This document shows, one piece after another, positions 19,139 to 29,038 of a stretch of 64,000 nucleotides of DNA. Numbering within the stretch: position 1 is the stretch's first letter; the number at the start of each line of letters is the position of its first letter. Made by a program: the position numbers and the translations under genes. Source of the stretch: Lachancea thermotolerans CBS 6340 (lineage: Eukaryota > Ascomycota > Saccharomycetes > Saccharomycetales > Saccharomycetaceae); assembly GCF_000142805.1 (NCBI RefSeq), contig NC_013078.1, forward strand, positions 806,001 to 870,000. Direction: 5' to 3'. The notes beneath the pieces are model-generated. The model did not search any database and was not told the DNA's origin. It was given only the letters and a program-made list of their open reading frames with translations.

Positions 19139-19996
19139 ATGCCAGCGGTAGCCATAACACTCAGTTCTTACAAAGAAACGGACCAAAATTTGCTTGACGG
19201 TGTCTTGGAAGACATTCTACCGCTCCTCGTGAAAGAAGGTTCTTCCTTGGACATAATAATAGTTGAAAAGATTCACTCTGTTGATTACCTTGACTACGTC
19301 TTAGGGAAGCTTTACAGCGGCACGCGTGAGACTCTGCTGGCAGAAGATCTCTATGATACACCTATTAATGTGTTATTCAACCAAGATCTATCGTCATACG
19401 TTGACAAAAAATGGGATCTGCTGATTACGGATAAAAATGAGGTTGTTCAACTTCCACATAAGGAACTGAGGAAAGTACGTCTTCTCAAAGAAGTTAATGA
19501 GCACGAACGCCAAGATTCTAGTAAAGACGATCCACTCTACATGGTGAGTGCACTTGGCGGAACTTTTGACCATCTGCACGATGGCCACAAAATTCTTTTG
19601 AGCGCTGCCGCTTTCTTAACAGTATCTAGGCTGATAATTGGTGTGACAGACCAAGAGCTATTGCAAAAAAAGCAGTTCCGTGAGCAGCTTGAACCATACG
19701 AAACCAGATCAGGCAACGTTAGATCTTTTTTGTCAAGAATCAAGCCATCACTGAAAGTCGAAATAGTTGCATTGAGAGATGTGTGCGGCCCCACGGGCGC
19801 TGTTCCTGAAATAGAAAGTTTGATTGTCAGCAGAGAAACCGTTTCTGGGGGGCAGATTGTCAACAACGCTAGAAGGAGTAAAGGGCTGAAAGAACTCAAA
19901 GTACATGTTGTTAACGTCCTTGGCGGTAAGGAAGAAGACGGATGGAAAGAAAAAATTAGCAGCACTGAACTTAGAAGAAGGTGCTCCTTAAAATAA
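19139..19996 (+). CDS. CAB4: Cab4, phosphopantetheine adenylyltransferase (CoA biosynthesis)
   Basis: Transfers AMP from ATP to 4'-phosphopantetheine, giving dephospho-CoA, the fourth enzymatic step of CoA synthesis from pantothenate. It belongs to the eukaryotic PPAT family and works in the Cab complex. The product is 285 residues against 305 in S. cerevisiae. The nucleotidyltransferase core starts at GGTFDHLHDGHKILLSAA (about 140-157), which contains the (H/T)xGH motif. A GVTDQELLQKK segment follows, and near the end SRETVSGGQIVNNARRSKGL carries the second substrate-binding motif. The first 130 residues are a poorly conserved N-terminal region. It is divergent from CWC22 and convergent with UBP15, with only 53 bp between stop codons, so the two 3' ends probably overlap. 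Confidence 0.93.
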   Translation: MPAVAITLSSYKETDQNLLDGVLEDILPLLVKEGSSLDIIIVEKIHSVDYLDYVLGKLYSGTRETLLAEDLYDTPINVLFNQDLSSYVDKKWDLLITDKNEVVQLPHKELRKVRLLKEVNEHERQDSSKDDPLYMVSALGGTFDHLHDGHKILLSAAAFLTVSRLIIGVTDQELLQKKQFREQLEPYETRSGNVRSFLSRIKPSLKVEIVALRDVCGPTGAVPEIESLIVSRETVSGGQIVNNARRSKGLKELKVHVVNVLGGKEEDGWKEKISSTELRRRCSLK

Positions 19997-20049
19997 AGGC
20001 ACACAGTTCTTTTGGGTCTACTGTAATTTTATAATTACATAGATTAAGT

Positions 20050-23000
20050 CTAGTTTTTTATTACCATAGGCCTATCATGATATGTTTGGGTCCTTGTCCG
20101 ATCTGGATGATCCATGCAGATATAGTCCAAATTATTCAAAACATCAAATAGTATGATCTCGCTAAGTTCTTGATCAGTAAAGTTCTGGAAGGACTTGAAT
20201 GTTAGACCAGCTTCGGAACTTACTGTAATTCCAAGCTTGATCTTCGAGAACTCTTTGTGCCCTAGTCCAAACTTTGCGTGCAAGCGGTCCCAGGTCTGTA
20301 AGCAGTTCTCATTGGGCAACAAATTGAACAAAAATGATATTCCATGTCTGTTGTCTAGGTCTTTGAAATATTGAATGACTATCACAAGCTTTCCTTCTGT
20401 GGGGTTTGCACTTTTCGTTACAATACTTAGATCTTCTTCTTCAGTTTCATCCATCGAGTCAATGTTTTCTGGTGAAGATGCTTCCAGTTGTTTCACAAGT
20501 GCTAGCTCCTCAGGTAAAATTCGACCGAAAAATAAAAATGACTCGCTCAATTCTTCAAACACGTTCTCTTCTGACAATATACCTTGAAACTTGAAGTCGC
20601 AGTTTGTCCATATCAATATTTTGCTCTTTTGCTCGTCATCAAAGTGCAACCTCTGCTGCAGCTTATCCATAAACTCACCAATAGTACATGAGTTCGCAAT
20701 CCTAAATTCATAAAGTTGGTAGTGGACGTAGCTGTCACTCAACCAGTAAAACTTGATGGATCTGAGATGCTCAAATTCTTTCAAAGGAATTGATAGCACC
20801 TCATATTCAAATGGCGGTATGGAATCTCTAGTGTAATTTTTGACCAAAAAGTCCGAAATTTTGCAGTCCCACTTGAGAGCAAAGCGCCCGTTCCCATAGA
20901 TGGCAAAAGTACGAATGAAATGTGCACTTATTCCCGTTCTTTGTGAAATTTTTTGAGCAAGCTCTTGGTAGCTTGCCTTGGCAGATATCCACAATTCGAG
21001 GGGGCCATCGTTATTGCTTTCATCAGTAGCAACGTACTCTTCTTCGGCGTTAACGGTTCGCGTAAGACTTATTTTGATTCTGTACCTCAGATAGTCATAG
21101 TATTCTAGAAGAGAGGGGGGCTGAGACGAAAGGTTTTGTCTAGATTGCGTAGTGGAGAACGAAAGAATATCACCATCTACTAATTCTGATGCCACAAATT
21201 GCATCTCCCTCTCGATTGGTTCGATTGTGTCCGGCTGAAATTCTTCATAAAAAAATTCAGTAGTGTTAACAGAACAGAAGTGGCCTGCTAACTCTACCAG
21301 TTTGGAAACCTTATCAGTTCTATTGACAAGCGTGTGAGCAAACCCTTCCAAACGCCGAACTTCGGTATCAAAAACTTTTAGAAAAACTAGAACTTTAGGG
21401 GAATCTTCTTCTGGAGAACTTAGATATTTCGAGGACTCAGGAAAATTCTCTTCGTATGCAGCCTTTCTTATCTTGAGAACGCTTTCCGATGTAAGTCTTG
21501 AAGGAGGAATTATATTGGCCTTGAGCAACTCATTCAAAAATGCGAGTTCCAAGTACGGCTCTTCAACAAAAAAATCAATCGCAGTTGCACGCGAGATCCC
21601 CATTTTGTGTATAACTTGCTCTAACGATAAACTGTCGAGTTCAGGTGCAAGAATAGAATCGAGCCGCAGTGTGTAATTCTTTCTATAACTCATAATCCAA
21701 TAGTTAACTCTATGCGTTCTTGGTAAATTCAATTTGCTGCTTATCTCGCTTTTAACATCCCGAAGTTTTGTAGTTTTCAAGATTTTCAGAGAAGAAGCAT
21801 ATTCACTTTCATCATGCAGTTCAGAACTGTATAACTTCGAGCGCTCATTGGGTGATAAATCAAATCCTTGATAGTTCACAAAATTGCTCATGGAATGAAT
21901 ATTGACCTTAGTGTACAAATGCATTTCTTCAAGCTCCTTGCGCTTTTGTTCGCGCTCTTTTAATTCTTTCTCAATGCTGGTCACAATATGTTGAGGGACA
22001 TCTGTATCGGACACGTCCTCAAGGACGTTTTTCTCCATATCCTCTCGTATGTAGACAAGCATGTAAGCACTTGTTTGGCGCGCTATCAGATAATTTTGGT
22101 ATTGCTCACGGGTCAATGATCTAAGTTTGTCATCTGGCAGTGGTTCATGACCAAAGTTTTCGTCAAAAGCTTGCTCTTTGGTAACACGCCAAACTTTGTC
22201 GTCATCGAATCTAAACCATTGGTCCCCCACATCTGGTTTAATCATTGCGTAATAGTGTCCGACAGAAATCTCCCCGGAGTGAACTAAAACTCCATGAAGA
22301 TTGTAAACGCAAGGACCAGGATTTTTTTTCAAAACATCTGGATCAAGGTAAGGAGACAAGTCAATAGTTTCTGGAAACTCATATCTATCATTGATTTTGA
22401 CCAACTGGTCGTAGTTGAAGTCATATTCAAACCTTTTCAGTTGCAAATGAAGGACAGAGGGAAAGCTTTCGAACACAACACCTTTCTTGGCATCTTGCAA
22501 CCCATAATCCTGTGCTGCGTACTGATTTTCGCCATCCATTATTTCAACCTCAACATAATTGTCAAAAGATTCTTGCACCCCTTTTAAATTCTTGACGTTC
22601 AGCTGTATGTCCCAGAAGTCTTCAACCCGCGAGGATTCGTAATCTACGTTGATGCACCTAATGTAACTTTTCATTTTTCCAACGAAAAGCTCGTTCAGTG
22701 CCCCTTCGACTTCTGTTCCCTTCATACGTGTTTCAAGCCTGTCCATTAAAATACGATTCAGTTCTTGAACGTCATGCTGGGTGAAGGCATCGCCGGTATC
22801 CCATCCAAATGACCTCGTTAGCTCCAATGTGTCTAAGGTCTCATTAGACTTTTGAAGGAGGTAGAAAGAGCGCTGAAGCGCTAGTAAAACGCTGTCATTA
22901 GGAGATTCGTTTTCGGAAGGGATCTTATAAACTATCTTTCTGAAGAGCTTGGTAAAAAAGTACGACTGGAGAAGGGAGTTCAAGTAACATGTCGCACCTT

Positions 23001-23619
23001 GGTTTTTTAGTCCAATAAAGCCTGTTAGCTTTTTAGAGTCATAGTTCATAAAATTATGCCATAAGACTCCAGTGGGGTCTTTTAAAATTCTCACAAAAAC
23101 TGACACGTTCAGTCGGCCATTTGATAGAAATCCTGAATTTTTGGAAGAGGTGCGCCTTTTCAGACTTTCTAGCTCAATATAGTTAGCGAAGCCCCAATCT
23201 GTGTCAGTAGCACTGAACCTGTGATGTGAAACATTGAAAAGCTGGCACTTTGTATCTTCTCCTGGCTTAGAGATGCCGATAGCAAACTGTGCACACACAT
23301 GCCAATCTGGGTCAGTTGGCTCTAGGCACTGTTTCTCCTCGTTGAACTTTTCTTCTGGATGAGGCTCAAGATACATCGAAATTCCGCTGTTGTGGTTACC
23401 TTGTGGAAACAGAAGCACATCCCACTCGTATTCACCTATCCTAAAGCGAGGAGAAACATGTTTGTCCTGCTTCAATTGACTCCAGTTCCCGATATGCCAC
23501 GTGAATGCTCCCTCACATTCAGTCTCTTGTGATTCCAACTCCGGTAGCACATCACTGATCCCTTTTCCCAGGTCGATTAGTTCACCAACATTCTCCTGAA
23601 AAGCAGGTTTCTCTGACAT
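20050..23619 (-). CDS. UBP15: Ubp15, MATH-domain ubiquitin-specific protease (USP7 type)
   Basis: Cysteine protease that removes ubiquitin from substrates; in S. cerevisiae it acts on cyclin Clb5 and in membrane traffic, and it is the counterpart of human USP7/HAUSP. From the ATG at 23619 the product is 1189 residues (yeast 1230). A MATH/TRAF domain spans about 36-180 (FTWHIGNWSQLKQDKHVSPRF). The USP catalytic domain spans about 200-515, with the Cys box GLKNQGATCYLNSLLQS (C211) and the His box GEISVGHYYAMIKPD (H455) followed by FRFDDDKV. The long C-terminal part carries the USP7-type ubiquitin-like regions. The first two codons of the open frame (GTG ATA) precede the ATG and were excluded. 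It follows the YMR304W synteny of S. cerevisiae. Confidence 0.95.
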   Translation of the reverse strand: MSEKPAFQENVGELIDLGKGISDVLPELESQETECEGAFTWHIGNWSQLKQDKHVSPRFRIGEYEWDVLLFPQGNHNSGISMYLEPHPEEKFNEEKQCLEPTDPDWHVCAQFAIGISKPGEDTKCQLFNVSHHRFSATDTDWGFANYIELESLKRRTSSKNSGFLSNGRLNVSVFVRILKDPTGVLWHNFMNYDSKKLTGFIGLKNQGATCYLNSLLQSYFFTKLFRKIVYKIPSENESPNDSVLLALQRSFYLLQKSNETLDTLELTRSFGWDTGDAFTQHDVQELNRILMDRLETRMKGTEVEGALNELFVGKMKSYIRCINVDYESSRVEDFWDIQLNVKNLKGVQESFDNYVEVEIMDGENQYAAQDYGLQDAKKGVVFESFPSVLHLQLKRFEYDFNYDQLVKINDRYEFPETIDLSPYLDPDVLKKNPGPCVYNLHGVLVHSGEISVGHYYAMIKPDVGDQWFRFDDDKVWRVTKEQAFDENFGHEPLPDDKLRSLTREQYQNYLIARQTSAYMLVYIREDMEKNVLEDVSDTDVPQHIVTSIEKELKEREQKRKELEEMHLYTKVNIHSMSNFVNYQGFDLSPNERSKLYSSELHDESEYASSLKILKTTKLRDVKSEISSKLNLPRTHRVNYWIMSYRKNYTLRLDSILAPELDSLSLEQVIHKMGISRATAIDFFVEEPYLELAFLNELLKANIIPPSRLTSESVLKIRKAAYEENFPESSKYLSSPEEDSPKVLVFLKVFDTEVRRLEGFAHTLVNRTDKVSKLVELAGHFCSVNTTEFFYEEFQPDTIEPIEREMQFVASELVDGDILSFSTTQSRQNLSSQPPSLLEYYDYLRYRIKISLTRTVNAEEEYVATDESNNDGPLELWISAKASYQELAQKISQRTGISAHFIRTFAIYGNGRFALKWDCKISDFLVKNYTRDSIPPFEYEVLSIPLKEFEHLRSIKFYWLSDSYVHYQLYEFRIANSCTIGEFMDKLQQRLHFDDEQKSKILIWTNCDFKFQGILSEENVFEELSESFLFFGRILPEELALVKQLEASSPENIDSMDETEEEDLSIVTKSANPTEGKLVIVIQYFKDLDNRHGISFLFNLLPNENCLQTWDRLHAKFGLGHKEFSKIKLGITVSSEAGLTFKSFQNFTDQELSEIILFDVLNNLDYICMDHPDRTRTQTYHDRPMVIKN

Positions 23620-25233
23620 TATCACCCCTGAAGACTAATGGTGAGAAATAGCTTTTCTGGGTATTTAATTTAGATCTTGACTTAGTGTTCCTAACCATCA
23701 AGAAAGCTATATGTTCGCAATTGAAGCTCCCCTTAAACTTCAAAATAACTGTTTACGAAATGACGAGGACGTGGCCCTGGTGAACAGCTGTGCTCGCAAA
23801 ATAATGCTCATCCTATTGCAACACCACATGATAAATGCTGTCGTTTAATCGATACAGTCGGTTTCCTCGAGAGAATTTAGTTAAAAAGATGAGCTTCTAG
23901 GAAGGCTCAAGCGTACAATTGTTCTAACTGAACTCGCTCTGCTGGCGTCGGTTGGGCACTTCAAAATTGGGCCTCGCGAATTGCTATTTGCCCTGGCGGA
24001 GTCTGAATGTGTTCCGTATGTTAATCATTTGGAGTTTCGCGCTGAAATGAATAACTGTAAAGTTTTTCGAAAGCCGGTTGGGGGAGCCTGTGCTTGAACT
24101 TGGACAGTATATCCAATAGTCGTGGTATTAACGCCATGTTTTGTCGCGGTAACAGCATACAGGAACAACTGTGTAGTGTTGGCTGAGCAAAACTTGAAAA
24201 GTTTAGCCCACCTACTTGTCAGTTACAGAAAGTGGCTGCTATCAGTCCCCAGTACCGTACAAAAAGTTAGACACTACGGCCAGGGACTAAATGGGCATGT
24301 TTTTGGGCTCCTATAGAGAGTCAAAGGATCGGATTTCTCTAACAAAATAGCGAAAGATGTGGACGATAAAGCTATACTTCTGGTTCGGTGCCATTTTTCT
24401 TTTTGTGCCCGTAAAATACCTGTTCCTAATGGCAAAATTAATCCAGTCATACTTTGGGTGAACCAAACAGCTTCATCCTATTATGGCTTGCGGTAAACGA
24501 TACTACACGAACCGATCTGATTAATTTCTGATCTTGAATCGTTGCAACGCAAATCCTTTTGTATACATCGCCTTCGAGACTACCGTCTTCCTTATGCCAT
24601 TGTTCTAAAGACATTTTACAGTGTCAAGGTCACGAACTCTGTTCTGCTTTGAGATGCTGGGAGGACAGATTAAGCACTTTGTAGCGATTAAGCTTGAAAA
24701 TATTCAGAGTGCCACAAACCATTACAGGCCTGCAGAATCGAAGTAGTTCCCGGCTCACGGAAATGAATTTTGAACTGCTTTTTCCTGGCCGGGGCACTTG
24801 ATTACATGCAGCAGATGCTTGCACAGAGACGGAAACAGCCTGGCCCATTCACAAATTAACCATACTACTAAAACTGGTTGATTAGCCTGCCCTTTTTACA
24901 ACAAAAGTTAATATGACAAGGTGATGCCAGCAACCAAATACAGCACCTCTCTGTCCTTGGCTATCAATTATATCACGTCGCATACATTGGCGGAGTTGGG
25001 TCACCTGTTTTTTTCGTTTAGTTAAAGGCGCGCCAGCTTGTTATCCGCATATACTTGAGAAACAGCACGTGAACACCTTTCTGGCTATGATCTTCTCCTC
25101 ATTTAATTGTTATTGTTACCCGTATATTGAACTTAGGGAAAATGAAAATGATATCATTGCAATAAGCTTAAATTTGGAGTACTCTTTACAGTTCCACATG
25201 ATAATGGCCCGGTGAGTTTCAAGACATTTAGAG
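23620..25233. other. 1.6-kb gap between UBP15 and YME2, no gene recognised
   Basis: This holds the divergent promoters of UBP15 and YME2. In S. cerevisiae ADH2 (YMR303C) sits between the two genes, but no alcohol dehydrogenase sequence is visible here. Open frames of 64-72 codons (24122-24316, 24630-24848) have no recognisable content. No tRNA box and no strongly AT-rich centromere-like core was found. An isolated CACGTG lies near 25069. Confidence 0.5.
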
Positions 25234-27657
25234 ATGCTGGCGTTACTTAGCAGATCCCTCAGACCCGTGAGATACGGGCGAGTGAAACCTAATATCCTTC
25301 TGCCCTTAAAGAGACAAGTTTCCACCGAGATTCAGGAAAAGGATGAACAAGCTGGCGAATCAACAACCGCTACGGACACTGGTGTTATACATAAAACCGA
25401 AGAAGAAACTTTGATCTATTTCGATAATGTATACCCAAGAGCCACATCCCTTTGGAGTCCAACTCAGTGGTACAATATTCTCCTTACGAATCAATCAAGG
25501 GATGCAGTGCGTTCAAAGATCATGGAATTCGCAAGCCCGCCAAGAAACCCGATTCATGGCCTCGAGCTTAGGTCCACGATACCTGTTAAACGGGACGGTG
25601 GTGTATTTGCGACGTTCCTGGTCCCCAGAGACTACTCTAAAGCTCAAGTGAACTCGATAATCCAACAAAACACTGCCAAAGAATCATCCAAATCTATCCT
25701 CTCGTTTGTAACTAGAGCAGCTGCTTTTCCGGTGAAGGGGTCTCCTTGGATCGAAGACTTAAGAAGATTACCAAGCACAGTTATCAAGATTAAATTTGAA
25801 GGTCAGCCTCTTACCGAGGAGGAGATCTACTCTCTTTTCAGGCGCTACGGTACAATACTTGATATATATCCTTCAAAAAAGGGGGACACAGTTGCAACAC
25901 TTAGGTACAGATCATATCGCGGTGCTATTTGTGCTAAGAATTGCGTTTCTGGAATGGAGGTGCACAACAGCACTATTCATGTGCAATATCAAAGACTTGC
26001 TGACGAACACATGATACGTGATTTTTTTGTTAACCACCAAAGGATTGCTATACCTTTGATGATTGCCTTGCTATCTATTGTTGCTGTATTGGTTTTTGAC
26101 CCAATTCGTGAGTTCTCTGTGCGTCAGAAAATCACTCACAGGTTCGCCTTTTCCAGAGAAAACTACCTTATCAAGGAACTTTTTAAACTAACTTCCTTCA
26201 CGGTATCATCTTTCAAGAGTCTAATAGGATCTGAAAATGTCGAGACAAACAAAAAGCAACTATGGGAAGAACGCATTGAAAAAGTGAGCGATTTGAAAAT
26301 GTGGCTGGAAGAAAACAACAACACCTTTGTCATTGTTAGAGGTCCCAGAGGCTCAGGAAAGCACGACCTTGTCATCCAGCACACTTTGCATGACAGACCT
26401 AATGTTCTTTATCTGGACTGCGACAAGTTGATTAAGTCACGAACAGATTCCAAATTTCTCATGAATGCTGCAGCTGAAATAGGCTATTTCCCTATCTTCC
26501 CCTGGATCAATTCATTCACGAACGTCGTGGATTTGGCGGTCCAAGGACTAACCGGCCAAAAAACTGGTTTGTCGGAGAGTAAAGAAACTCAGTTTAGGAA
26601 TATGCTAACAACAGCATTAATGGCAATAAGGCAAGTTGCTTTGAAAGGATATCACCCTATCGTTGGTAGGGGCGATGATGCCATCACTATGAAAGAAGAA
26701 GATTACCTACAGCAGCACCCTGAAAAGAAGCCTGTAATTGTCATCGATCGCTTTAATGACAAAGCTGAAATGAATGGTTTCGCTTACAAAGAGTTATCGG
26801 ATTGGGCTGCCATGTTAGTTCAGATGAATATTGCGCATGTCATTTTCCTAACAGAGACAGTTTCTCCCAATCAATTGCTTGCCGACTCTCTTCCTAACCA
26901 GGTGTTCAAAACTCTCATCTTATCAGATGCATCTAAAGAATCTGCCCGTTCCTATGTTCTCGCATCCCTTGACCACACAGAGCCCCTAGACGATGATCAG
27001 GAGAAAAGTAAACCGATTATCTTATCTGATGATATTAAAAGAGAGCTTGATGAGTCTCTCGAACCGCTTGGAGGTAGGATGCTGGATCTTCAAGCGTTTG
27101 TGAGAAGGGTCAAATCGGGCGAAAACCCCAAGGAAGCTCTCGATAAAATGGTGGAGCAGGCACTTGAGCAGATAACGCAGATATTTTTGGCTGAAAATGT
27201 TGATCAGGTTAAGAGCGCACAAGCGTGGGAACTTATCGAAATGTTGAGTAAAGAGCCTGTTGTTGAATTTAAGAATGTTGTTTTCAGGCCTCTTTTCAAG
27301 TCGGCGCCCGAAGCAGGGCTACTGGAGCTGGAAAAAAACGGCTTGATTACTGTTTCAAGAGATAGAGGGGTTTTGAAGGATATTCGCCCGGCAAAGCCTC
27401 TTTACAGAGCTGCGTTTGGGTATTTGCTTAACGATAGTGAACTTTTTACAGTGCTTGAGACAGGTTATTTGTTGCGGATCATCAATTTCGAAACCAAAAG
27501 AATACAAAAGTGGGAAGAAGAACTGAAATCACTCGGAAAAGTGAGTGAACACAGGATGTTCAAAAGTCGACTTTTGTACCTAGCTGCCAAAATTGACGCC
27601 AGTAGTGATAGCATCAACAAATGCGAAGACAAGATCAAGGCGCTAGCCAGGTCTTAA
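25234..27657 (+). CDS. YME2: Yme2, mitochondrial inner-membrane RRM/ATPase protein
   Basis: Integral mitochondrial inner-membrane protein that affects nucleoid number and structure and the escape of mtDNA to the nucleus in yeast. The 807-residue product (yeast about 850) begins with a basic, hydroxylated presequence (MLALLSRSLRPVRYGR). An RRM lies at about 183-252 (TVIKIKFEGQPLTEEEIYSL). A single membrane span at about 271-288 (IAIPLMIALLSIVAVLVFD) follows. The large domain after it carries a Walker A P-loop GPRGSGKH (about 370-377) and a Walker B-like PVIVIDRF. The C-terminal part is predicted helical and charged. It is the last gene in this window that keeps the S. cerevisiae order around YMR302C-YMR308C. 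Confidence 0.95.
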   Translation: MLALLSRSLRPVRYGRVKPNILLPLKRQVSTEIQEKDEQAGESTTATDTGVIHKTEEETLIYFDNVYPRATSLWSPTQWYNILLTNQSRDAVRSKIMEFASPPRNPIHGLELRSTIPVKRDGGVFATFLVPRDYSKAQVNSIIQQNTAKESSKSILSFVTRAAAFPVKGSPWIEDLRRLPSTVIKIKFEGQPLTEEEIYSLFRRYGTILDIYPSKKGDTVATLRYRSYRGAICAKNCVSGMEVHNSTIHVQYQRLADEHMIRDFFVNHQRIAIPLMIALLSIVAVLVFDPIREFSVRQKITHRFAFSRENYLIKELFKLTSFTVSSFKSLIGSENVETNKKQLWEERIEKVSDLKMWLEENNNTFVIVRGPRGSGKHDLVIQHTLHDRPNVLYLDCDKLIKSRTDSKFLMNAAAEIGYFPIFPWINSFTNVVDLAVQGLTGQKTGLSESKETQFRNMLTTALMAIRQVALKGYHPIVGRGDDAITMKEEDYLQQHPEKKPVIVIDRFNDKAEMNGFAYKELSDWAAMLVQMNIAHVIFLTETVSPNQLLADSLPNQVFKTLILSDASKESARSYVLASLDHTEPLDDDQEKSKPIILSDDIKRELDESLEPLGGRMLDLQAFVRRVKSGENPKEALDKMVEQALEQITQIFLAENVDQVKSAQAWELIEMLSKEPVVEFKNVVFRPLFKSAPEAGLLELEKNGLITVSRDRGVLKDIRPAKPLYRAAFGYLLNDSELFTVLETGYLLRIINFETKRIQKWEEELKSLGKVSEHRMFKSRLLYLAAKIDASSDSINKCEDKIKALARS

Positions 27658-27922
27658 CTCAAATATATATAATTAATAGGCGATGCAAAAATAGGCAGGA
27701 ATCGAAGCTTAACCATGCGGTTGTGTCCACGGTTTCGTTTTGTTCATTTATTTATCCTTTTGTTCCGGTAAAGTTGTGTTATGTTGTGCGTGAGGAATTA
27801 TAACAATGGGTGTGAAAAGAATAAAACAGTCATCGCCAGGTTGAGATCAAATACAAACGCAACATACCATTTCATATCCCAGTAACTCTATCACGTGACT
27901 GAAAAGCAAATGTCAAAAATAA

Positions 27923-28025
27923 TGAGAGCTAAGGGGTTCGAACCCTTGCATCCGTAGATATCAGAATATCTTGTGTTTTACAACAGGACCTGGATCTGAC
28001 GCCTTAACCACTCGGCCAAACTCCC
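27923..28025 (-). tRNA. tL(CAG): tRNA-Leu(CAG) with a 22-nt intron
   Basis: Read on the minus strand the gene starts GGGAGTTTGGCCGAGTGG and ends with TTCGAACCC...CTCTCA. The acceptor stem pairs GGGAGTT with AGCTCTC, with A as discriminator. Box A (TGGCCGAGTGG) and box B (GGTTCGAACCC) are both perfect. Mature parts closely match S. cerevisiae tL(UAG). The anticodon stem TCAGA/TCTGA encloses T-C-CAG-G and T38, interrupted after position 37 by an intron (27967-27988). The intron contains CCTG, complementary to the CAGG of anticodon plus base 37, as is usual for eukaryotic tRNA introns. Position 33 reads C rather than the near-universal U. It would decode CUG as leucine. A long variable arm supports a class II tRNA. 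Confidence 0.9.
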
Positions 28026-28120
28026 AATTGTAAAGAGCTGGAAATTGAGAAATTATAGAAGGCACGAGAGTAAATACTGGGTATGTCATAAAACAATAAT
28101 GGAACAAGGATATTCTGAGA

Positions 28121-28350
28121 CAACGAAGGAACAACATCAGAGATAATGAGGAACACTAGAGATAATGAGGCTTGCTCTAGGTCTCCGGATCTATAACTAT
28201 AAGTACTACTGCATCCAAGGCTCAGTATGAGATTAAGTAGAAGAAAAGGAAAAAGGATCCTCGGATAGAAGAATAATCGCGACCGTATAGAGGCTATTAA
28301 CCGCCAACTTAATCATAATCCAGAAGCTCATAATAACCTACGACAGGGTA
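28121..28350. mobile_element. Degenerate LTR-like repeat, copy 1 (probable solo LTR relic, Ty1/copia type)
   Basis: This AT-rich non-coding stretch resembles the adjacent copy along its whole length; shared segments include GGCTTGCTCTA, ATAAGTACTACT and TAGAAGAAAAGGA, and both end near ACGACAGG. It starts about 100 bp upstream of the tRNA-Leu 5' end, the favoured target zone of Ty1-type retrotransposons. No coding part is present. It is an old, eroded fossil. The family assignment is tentative because clean terminal TG...CA ends were not identified. Confidence 0.4.
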
Positions 28351-28360
28351 GTGCCATGAA

Positions 28361-28567
28361 ACATAGAAGGAACTACAATAGAGATGATAAGGCTTGCTCT
28401 AAGCTTGCATATCTATAATTATAAGTACTACTAGGCCCAAGGCCTAACACGAGATTAAATAGAAGAAAAGGACAAGGATCTTTGGGAAGAATAACCTTAT
28501 CATATTGAACTAACGAACCACTTACTTTATATAGTCCGGAGCCTCATAATAAGATACGACAGGTAGA
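28361..28567. mobile_element. Degenerate LTR-like repeat, copy 2 (probable solo LTR relic)
   Basis: Second member of the tandem pair, in the same orientation and visibly diverged from copy 1, so neither is recent. No internal retrotransposon region remains between or beside the two. It could be a second insertion of the same family, or a local duplication of copy 1. Confidence 0.4.
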
Positions 28568-29038
28568 CATTGCTGGACGATGATCGCATTAGGCCCTGAG
28601 AAATTCGCAGGTTTGACTTCTTTCTTTTCTAGCTAATTATTCAAGGAGACTATCACCTGGGGCTTTCGCTTCTTGCCGCTCATATAAAATGGGAGTTTAA
28701 CGTTTACCTATAAAACCGGCTAGAGCCTCAATTTAAAACGGGAGAATAAAGAGCCGCTTAAGTGTTTCTCAAGTAAGTCCAGTACGTTGGGCTCAATCGC
28801 GCCTATTCCAATGCTGTTGCGCCTCACGTAGCCCATTTGTTCTTTGGAATCATCTGTCACGATATGTAATCTGACCTTTTTCCTATCTCGTAAGCACTCT
28901 TTATGTCGGCGTTCAAGGGCCTGATTTCGCCGACGCAGAGATCGAAGCTAGAGGTAAAAGAACCTTATAAAAAGTGCAGCTAATCAACCTCTAGGCCACT
29001 CATGAATATCTGAAATAACCACCGATCTCTAATATAAG
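28568..29038 (+). other. Upstream region of OXP1, no gene recognised
   Basis: About 470 bp between the repeat pair and the OXP1 start. Short AT-rich and CG-containing stretches occur, including TTTCGCCGACG near 28926 and CCACCGATCTC near 29020. No open frame of note is present. A TATA-like element (CTTATAAAAAG) lies near 28965, which suits a promoter about 70 bp from the ATG. Confidence 0.4.

Noticed and set aside
23620-25233. Possible centromere in the UBP15-YME2 gap
   Set aside because: No CDEI-AT core-CDEIII arrangement was found; partial CACGTG/CACGTC matches stand alone and base composition is not extreme.
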